The position numbers and the translations under genes were made by a program. Below the pieces are notes generated by a model. It was given only the letters and a program-made list of their open reading frames with translations. It was not told where the DNA came from and ran no database searches. A stretch of DNA of 36,772 nucleotides from the NCBI GenBank assembly GCA_019119285.1, contig DWXJ01000046.1, forward strand, positions 1 to 36,772, read 5' to 3'. Shown one piece after another: positions 32,433 through 36,772 of this stretch (positions within the stretch are counted from its first letter, which is position 1; the number at the start of each line of letters is the position of its first letter). This DNA is from Merdimonas faecigallinarum (lineage in GTDB: Bacteria > Bacillota > Clostridia > Lachnospirales > Lachnospiraceae).

Positions 32433-33323
32433 ATGGACCGCACGATCATTTACCCTATCACACCACAGCAGGACGGACTGCGGGTGGAGCAGTTTCTTCG
32501 CCGGATGGGCTACTCTGCCCAGAATCTTGCTTCTATCAAACGGATGCCGGAAAGCATCCTGGTAAACGGTGTTCCCTGTTACATGAAGCATCCGCTGGCG
32601 GCCGGCGACCAGCTTCAGGTTCGTATCAGCGAACAGAAATGTTCCGAAAAAATCCCGCCTGTCTATGCGCCTCTTTCCATCGTCTATGAGGACGAAGACC
32701 TGATTGTCGTAAATAAACCGGCAGGCATGCCGATCCATCCATCTTTGAATCATTACACCGGTTCTCTTGCCAATGCACTGGCATGGTATTATCAGGAACA
32801 GGGCAAGCCTTTTATCTTCCGGTGCTGCAACCGGCTGGACCGGGATACTTCCGGCCTCACTGTGGTCGCCAAGCATCTGGTCAGCGGCAGCATCTTATCA
32901 GCCATGACAAAGAAAAAAGAGGTCCGCCGGGAGTATCTTGCCATTGTCCGCGGGCGGATCAGCCCGGAATCCGGCACGATCTGCGCCCCTCTCGGCCGAA
33001 GAGAGGGCTCGATCATTGAGCGGTTTGTGGATTTTGAAAAAGGGGAGCCGGCCATAACCCATTACCGGCTTCTGGACGAAAAAAACGGGCACAGCCTGGT
33101 TTCCGTACGCCTGGAAACCGGCCGCACCCATCAGATACGGATCCATATGAAATATCTTGGTTATCCTTTAATTGGAGATTATCTTTATAATCCTGATATG
33201 GAATGGATCACCCGGCAGGCGCTCCACTCCCACCGCTTAAGTTTTTCCCATCCGATCACTGGACAATGGATGGAATTTACCGCTCCCCTGCCGGAAGATA
33301 TGCAGAAAGTTCTTGAGGGATAA
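32433..33323 (+). CDS. RluA-family RNA pseudouridine synthase
   Basis: Isomerises specific uridines in rRNA or tRNA; the target is not readable. It has 296 residues: an S4-like RNA-binding domain at about 13-70, then the catalytic domain with NRLDRDTSGL, catalytic Asp136 (the usual HRLD has Asn instead of His). LETGRTHQIRIHMKYLGYPLIGD near 227-250 is characteristic. AGGAGG precedes the ATG. It is transcribed alone between divergent Nudix and convergent protease genes. Confidence 0.94.
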   Translation: MDRTIIYPITPQQDGLRVEQFLRRMGYSAQNLASIKRMPESILVNGVPCYMKHPLAAGDQLQVRISEQKCSEKIPPVYAPLSIVYEDEDLIVVNKPAGMPIHPSLNHYTGSLANALAWYYQEQGKPFIFRCCNRLDRDTSGLTVVAKHLVSGSILSAMTKKKEVRREYLAIVRGRISPESGTICAPLGRREGSIIERFVDFEKGEPAITHYRLLDEKNGHSLVSVRLETGRTHQIRIHMKYLGYPLIGDYLYNPDMEWITRQALHSHRLSFSHPITGQWMEFTAPLPEDMQKVLEG

Positions 33324-33330
33324 TTTTCCC

Positions 33331-35058
33331 CTATATTGGCAGGCTATTTCGCAGGCACAAAGCTCCATATCCCACCTGCGGATTGGGGTAGCTGTCAAAT
33401 CCCGGCAGTCTGGCCGCCCCCTTGTGGAGATATGCCTTCACCTTCTCCCCATACAGATACGGATCATTTCCTTTTACAATCCCCCATTCCATCAGAAGCG
33501 CCGCGCCCCCTGTGACAAAGGGCGTGGCAAACGATGTGCCGGTAAACTGTCCGTAACCGCCGCCTGCCTTGGTAGAGACCACATCTACCCCAGGCGCTAC
33601 AAGATCCGGTTTCACCTGTGGATTCCCTCTGGGATATCCTCTTCCCGAAAAATCCGCATATGCAAAGGTCCGGGCATTATATGCCCCTACGCTGACAGCC
33701 CGAAATGACGTAGAAGGGATGGTAAGCGTGGTGCGGCTTACCGGAGACAGAAATCCCGTCTCCCGATTCAGGATCTCTTCGCCGGGCAGCCAGAGCTCGT
33801 AGGCTCCTGAAAGGATACGGCCAGGCGTCAGGACGATCTGCCAGACGCCGTCATCCACCCAGCTGGTTTTGGGAAGCAGTTCCATGTATATTTCCTGGGC
33901 TGTACTGTAAGGACTTGGTTCTCCATAGTATAAAAGCACTTCTGTATCTTCCACCGTAAACCGCTGAGGCCCCAGGATCGCCTGTACCGGCCCGACTCTT
34001 ACGCCGCTTGGACTAACCAGCGCAATCTCCGTCTCATCTGTATATTCTTTCCAGATCTGGATGCCGAACCCGGCCTGCCGTTCCTGTACGGCCAGGCGGA
34101 TCACGGTATTCTCGCCTTCCTTTAGGACTCCTGCGGTATGCCCGGCACCTGCAGCTTCATTGCCTGTGCCGATGCAGATCACACTTTTCCAGATATTTGC
34201 CAGATCATCGATAAACCGCTCCAGAAGCGAGGTGCCGTCATGAGATCCATAGGTATTTCCAAAGCTGATATTCACGGCGATGGGGTTCTGGTATTCCTGT
34301 GCCTTGCGAATCACATAATCCAGCCCCCGCATCAGTTCTGTGGTCCGGGGAAATCCGCCTGCCCTCGCTCTTGCCAGCTTGACGATCACCAGCGGACTCT
34401 CCGGCGCCACGCCCGCATATCGGCCGCCGCTCCCACGGCCGTTTCCCGCGGCAATCCCGGCGACCGCTGTTCCATGGCCCGAGGTATCCTCACTAGAGAC
34501 GATCTGTTTTCTCGCAACCGGGTCTTCCTCCTCCAGGGCCCTGTTGATCTCCTCTTCTGTATATTCCCGGCCTTCCTCCTGATCCCAGAGAGCCCGAATC
34601 CTGGTCTTGCCTTCTGCAGTAAGGAAGTCCGGGTTGGTATAATCCAGTCCGGAATCCAGGATTCCGATCAGCACGCCCTGTCCGGATAAAGCAAAACGGG
34701 CTCCCTGTACCGCATCGATACAGGAAACCCGTCTTCCGTTTTCCACTTCAAAAAACAGCCTCTTTGGTTTTTCAATGTATTCTACTTCCGGCAGGGAAGC
34801 CATTTCCCGGATCCGGTCCTCCCGGACAAGCAGAACCGCATACTCATTTTGCAGTTCATAGACCTCTTCGGCCAGCTCCCGAACCTTCCCAAGATCCCCC
34901 GAATACTTGATGATCAGTTCCCAGGTCTTCGTTTCCGGATTAAAACCCACTTCCAGTTCCGGCGATTTTGCCCGTTCCTCACCGGTGGCCTCCAGCGCCA
35001 GATTCAATAGATTTTCTATCTTCTGACTTCCATAAATGTCACGAACGTCTACATCCAT
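33331..35058 (-). CDS. S8 (subtilisin-like) serine protease, Csp-like
   Basis: A 575-residue subtilase without a signal peptide. An N-terminal pro-like domain (1-105) precedes the peptidase domain with Asp135 (GILDSGLDY), His195 (DTSGHGTAVAG), oxyanion Asn300 (GTGNEAAG) and Ser509 (FTGTSFATP). A beta-rich insert of about 150 residues lies between the Asn and Ser regions, as in the jelly-roll of clostridial CspA/B/C germination proteases. All catalytic residues are present, so it should be active. AAGGAG before the ATG at 35058 decides the start; the frame runs on to 35103. A role in spore germination is inferred from architecture only. Confidence 0.9.
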   Translation of the reverse strand: MDVDVRDIYGSQKIENLLNLALEATGEERAKSPELEVGFNPETKTWELIIKYSGDLGKVRELAEEVYELQNEYAVLLVREDRIREMASLPEVEYIEKPKRLFFEVENGRRVSCIDAVQGARFALSGQGVLIGILDSGLDYTNPDFLTAEGKTRIRALWDQEEGREYTEEEINRALEEEDPVARKQIVSSEDTSGHGTAVAGIAAGNGRGSGGRYAGVAPESPLVIVKLARARAGGFPRTTELMRGLDYVIRKAQEYQNPIAVNISFGNTYGSHDGTSLLERFIDDLANIWKSVICIGTGNEAAGAGHTAGVLKEGENTVIRLAVQERQAGFGIQIWKEYTDETEIALVSPSGVRVGPVQAILGPQRFTVEDTEVLLYYGEPSPYSTAQEIYMELLPKTSWVDDGVWQIVLTPGRILSGAYELWLPGEEILNRETGFLSPVSRTTLTIPSTSFRAVSVGAYNARTFAYADFSGRGYPRGNPQVKPDLVAPGVDVVSTKAGGGYGQFTGTSFATPFVTGGAALLMEWGIVKGNDPYLYGEKVKAYLHKGAARLPGFDSYPNPQVGYGALCLRNSLPI

Positions 35059-35148
35059 GCAACGACTCCTTCCAGATCCTATCTGATGTATCGTATGTGG
35101 CACGGCTGCAGGAAATACCTGCCTTGTTCGTTTGCATACCGGCTTCTC

Positions 35149-35385
35149 TTACTCCAGCCCGTTGTAGGCCTCATCATCCACCGGTTCGCACCACTCGTTC
35201 CCGGTCTCTTCACCTGGCACTTCTACTGCAATGTGGGAAAACCAGCTGTCCTTTTTGGCTCCGTGCCAGTTGTTGCGGCACCCCGGCTCAAAGGTGACAT
35301 TTGCCAGAAATACCGGGCATTTTCCCGCCTCTGTCAGGGGATTCAGATAGGACCTTCTTCTTCCACTTCCAACAATTCCCTGCAC
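35149..35385 (-). pseudogene. Cupin-domain remnant with internal deletion
   Basis: The frame encodes only a fragment of a cupin protein of the type found next to carboxymuconolactone decarboxylase genes: SYLNPLTEAG, FLANVTFEPGCRNNWH, then directly GAKKDSWFSHIAVEVPGE. In intact relatives about 45 residues with most metal ligands and the core barrel lie between NNWH and HWHGA; here they are missing, probably by recombination between the two similar Trp-His sites. Its start overlaps the preceding gene out of frame, so it may once have been a fusion or coupled gene. Confidence 0.65.
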
Positions 35386-36125
35386 CCATTCAGCGCATTG
35401 AACAGACGGGGAATCCCCATATATCCGCTGGCATGGACCAGAGCACAGACCACTTCCTCCCGGCTGTTGCCAGCCTTCAGCGCTCCTTCTACATGACTTC
35501 TTAACTGCACTTCCGTGCCGCCCAAAGCCGCCAGCAACACTACCGTGAGTAACTCACGGGTCTTGCCATCGAGGCCGGCACGGGTCTGAAAGTCCCCGAA
35601 GCACAGTTCTGTCAAGAAGCGGGGCACTGCCTGGGCAAACTCGCCGGGCAGCCAGGTATAGCGGTCTGCGATCTCTGTTCCATAGAGAGGCTCCTGGATC
35701 TTTAATCCTTTCTGATAGCGCTCCTCATCGTTTTCGCCGGTCAAAGTCTTCTGGGAAGGCAGGGGCAATTCAATCCCATTGCCTGCGAACACCTCATTCA
35801 TGGCGCTGATGGCATTAAGCGTCTTGGGAAAACCGATAAAGGGCGCGCACTGGTAAACTGCCTCCCGGATCTCCACCGGTGTGCAGCCGGCGTTGAGGCT
35901 GGCCTGCACATGGGCTTTGATCTGGGGCAGAGCGCTAATCGTAGTCAGCACGGTAACCGTGACCAGCTCCCTCATGCGGTTGTCCAGACTGCCTGTATAG
36001 CAGACATCTCCAAAAATGTAACCCTGCAGGATCTGCATAAATTCGCCGTCCGTTCCTTCATCTCCGGCGGCATGACTGTGAAACAGCTCCTGCATTTTCT
36101 GTTCTGTTCTTTCTTTTCGATTCAT
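35343..36125 (-). CDS. Carboxymuconolactone decarboxylase (AhpD-like) family protein
   Basis: A 260-residue protein with two CMD repeats: RELVTVTVLTTISALPQIKAHVQASLNAGCTPVEIREAVYQCAPF split over about 48-95, and KTRELLTVVLLAALGGTEVQLRSHVEGALKAGNSREEV over about 187-224. The family includes decarboxylases and peroxidase partners; the AhpD CxxC pair is absent, with a lone Cys80 and Cys92, so a peroxidase-reductant role is unlikely. AGGAGGG lies nine bases before the ATG. It is intact but flanked by a broken flavodoxin and a broken cupin, so the original redox operon is decaying. Confidence 0.85.
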   Translation of the reverse strand: MNRKERTEQKMQELFHSHAAGDEGTDGEFMQILQGYIFGDVCYTGSLDNRMRELVTVTVLTTISALPQIKAHVQASLNAGCTPVEIREAVYQCAPFIGFPKTLNAISAMNEVFAGNGIELPLPSQKTLTGENDEERYQKGLKIQEPLYGTEIADRYTWLPGEFAQAVPRFLTELCFGDFQTRAGLDGKTRELLTVVLLAALGGTEVQLRSHVEGALKAGNSREEVVCALVHASGYMGIPRLFNALNGCRELLEVEEEGPI

Positions 36126-36176
36126 GAGTGATTCCCTCCTATTGCTCTGTGATTTCGATTGTGATCGTTCCAGCCA

Positions 36177-36440
36177 TTATCCCAGTCCATCCACCCAGGA
36201 CCTAATCTCCTCTTCTGAAGAAGCTGCATCCTCCTCATAACAATCAAAGATATCATCGGAGATGACAGCTTCCGGCGAAGCTTCCGAGATCTGCTCCACG
36301 CTGTCTGCCAGTCCCCCGGTGCCATGGGAACAGAAAAGATACACATTCTTACCGGAAAGGTCGTTTCCCTCCAGGAAGGTCAGAAGCGCCATGGGTACTC
36401 CATACCACCAGTTGGGATAATAAAATGTAGCCCGTCCTCT
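36177..36440 (-). pseudogene. Flavodoxin remnant (C-terminal half)
   Basis: An open frame of 87 codons reads YYPNWWYGVPMALLTFLEGNDLSGK-like sequence followed by VYLFCSHGTGG, matching the second half of a flavodoxin of the kind paired with CMD and cupin genes. The first half with the phosphate-binding loop is missing; an in-frame TAG at 36441-36443 closes the frame and unrelated sequence follows. Translation of the part from the ATG at 36392 would give only 71 residues, not a working flavodoxin. Confidence 0.75.
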
Positions 36441-36600
36441 CTATCCCTTGAAAACACTGGGCTTAACGGCTTACACAAGTGTGTTTTCTGTTCTCTTTCA
36501 GTGGCATATTGCCCTGACTTTTCTTGTTTATTATACTTCGGTTCACCCGTTTATACAAATACCTATGTTTAATTGTTTACCATACGTTTTACGAATGGCA

Positions 36601-36643
36601 AGAGACAGCGGCTGCTTGACCGGCTGCTTGATCCGCTGTCTCT
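36601..36643. repeat. Hairpin with internal direct repeat
   Basis: Eleven-base arms AGAGACAGCGG / CCGCTGTCTCT enclose two tandem copies of a 12-base unit CGGCTGCTTGA(C/T). It sits 24 bases past the stop of the next gene on the minus strand, so it may be its terminator, but it lacks a T tract there. The rest of 36441-36600 holds nothing recognisable. Confidence 0.6.
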
Positions 36644-36667
36644 ATGTATTTTCCTATATTTTACTAT

Positions 36668-36772
36668 TTACAGGCTTCGGAATTCACTCCGGCTTTTCTT
36701 GCTGATGATTTTCTGCAGTCTCTGGTTTTCATCACGAAGCGCCTGATTTTCCTGCCGGAGCCGGAAAATTTC
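36668..36772 (-). CDS. 3' end of an unidentified coiled-coil protein
   Basis: The last 34 residues of a gene that continues beyond the window: RLRQENQALRDENQRLQKII followed by a basic tail ending in FRSL. Heptads with Leu and Asn-Glu pairs form a leucine zipper, as at the ends of some transposase ORFA proteins or regulators. The family cannot be named from this fragment. Confidence 0.45.
   Translation of the reverse strand, partial: EIFRLRQENQALRDENQRLQKIISKKSRSEFRSL

Overview
The window is typical of a Gram-positive, strictly anaerobic gut Clostridium relative, most likely a Lachnospiraceae member; this is inferred from gene content, not from a marker tree. The pointers are a pyruvate:ferredoxin oxidoreductase, an anaerobic (class III) ribonucleotide reductase, a membrane pyrophosphatase, a group II ECF transporter module, carbamate kinase, a YlmC/YmxH-type sporulation protein, AGGAGG-type ribosome binding sites, and TTGACA/TATAAT promoters with 17-18 bp spacers. 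Most genes lie on the minus strand. There is no phage, insertion sequence or CRISPR array; the accessory signal is a family of small palindromic repeats.

Layout. 1-5.2 kb: nifJ (3' end outside the window) and a pair of CobW/COG0523 GTPases. 5.2-12.1 kb: hppA, then the block cyclophilin - DMT exporter - ecfA1 - ecfA2 - ecfT - truA, reading leftwards. 12.1-15.7 kb: a membrane-anchored arylsulfate sulfotransferase, proC and a divergent GntR/FCD regulator whose shared promoter region carries four TGTATACA operators in two equally spaced pairs. 15.7-21.7 kb: nrdD fused to a glutaredoxin-like domain and preceded by two NrdR boxes; then nrdG, a TetR regulator, an acylphosphatase, a DUF1848 protein and a ppGpp-hydrolase-like HD protein. 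Three copies of the palindrome, and a cluster of DnaA-box-like sequences, fill the gaps between these genes. 21.8-26 kb: a short-chain dehydrogenase, exoA, a second truA, nrdR, ylmC and arcC. 26.2-28.8 kb: an overlapping operon of two bacterial-PH membrane proteins and a NadM-like nucleotidyltransferase. 28.8-33.3 kb: dapB, tRNA-Pro(GGG), tRNA-Ala(GGC), thioredoxin, an EcsC-family protein, a double-Nudix protein and a RluA-family pseudouridine synthase. 33.3-36.8 kb: an S8 (Csp-like) protease and a decaying redox cluster made of a cupin remnant, an intact carboxymuconolactone decarboxylase-like gene and a flavodoxin remnant, ending in the 3' end of a leucine-zipper-like gene.

Main points for follow-up. 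(1) Five copies of a 38-46 bp palindrome share the core GGGGACGGGGGATTT/AAATCCCCCGTCCCC. Their outer arms differ between copies yet stay complementary. (2) Three of these copies, with seven TTWTCCACA boxes, lie between 18.98 and 20.09 kb around nrdG. (3) nrdD, nrdG and nrdR form an evident NrdR-controlled deoxynucleotide circuit. (4) The proC/gntR operator geometry suggests one regulator controlling both promoters. Gene functions are assigned by reading motifs only; no database search was possible.
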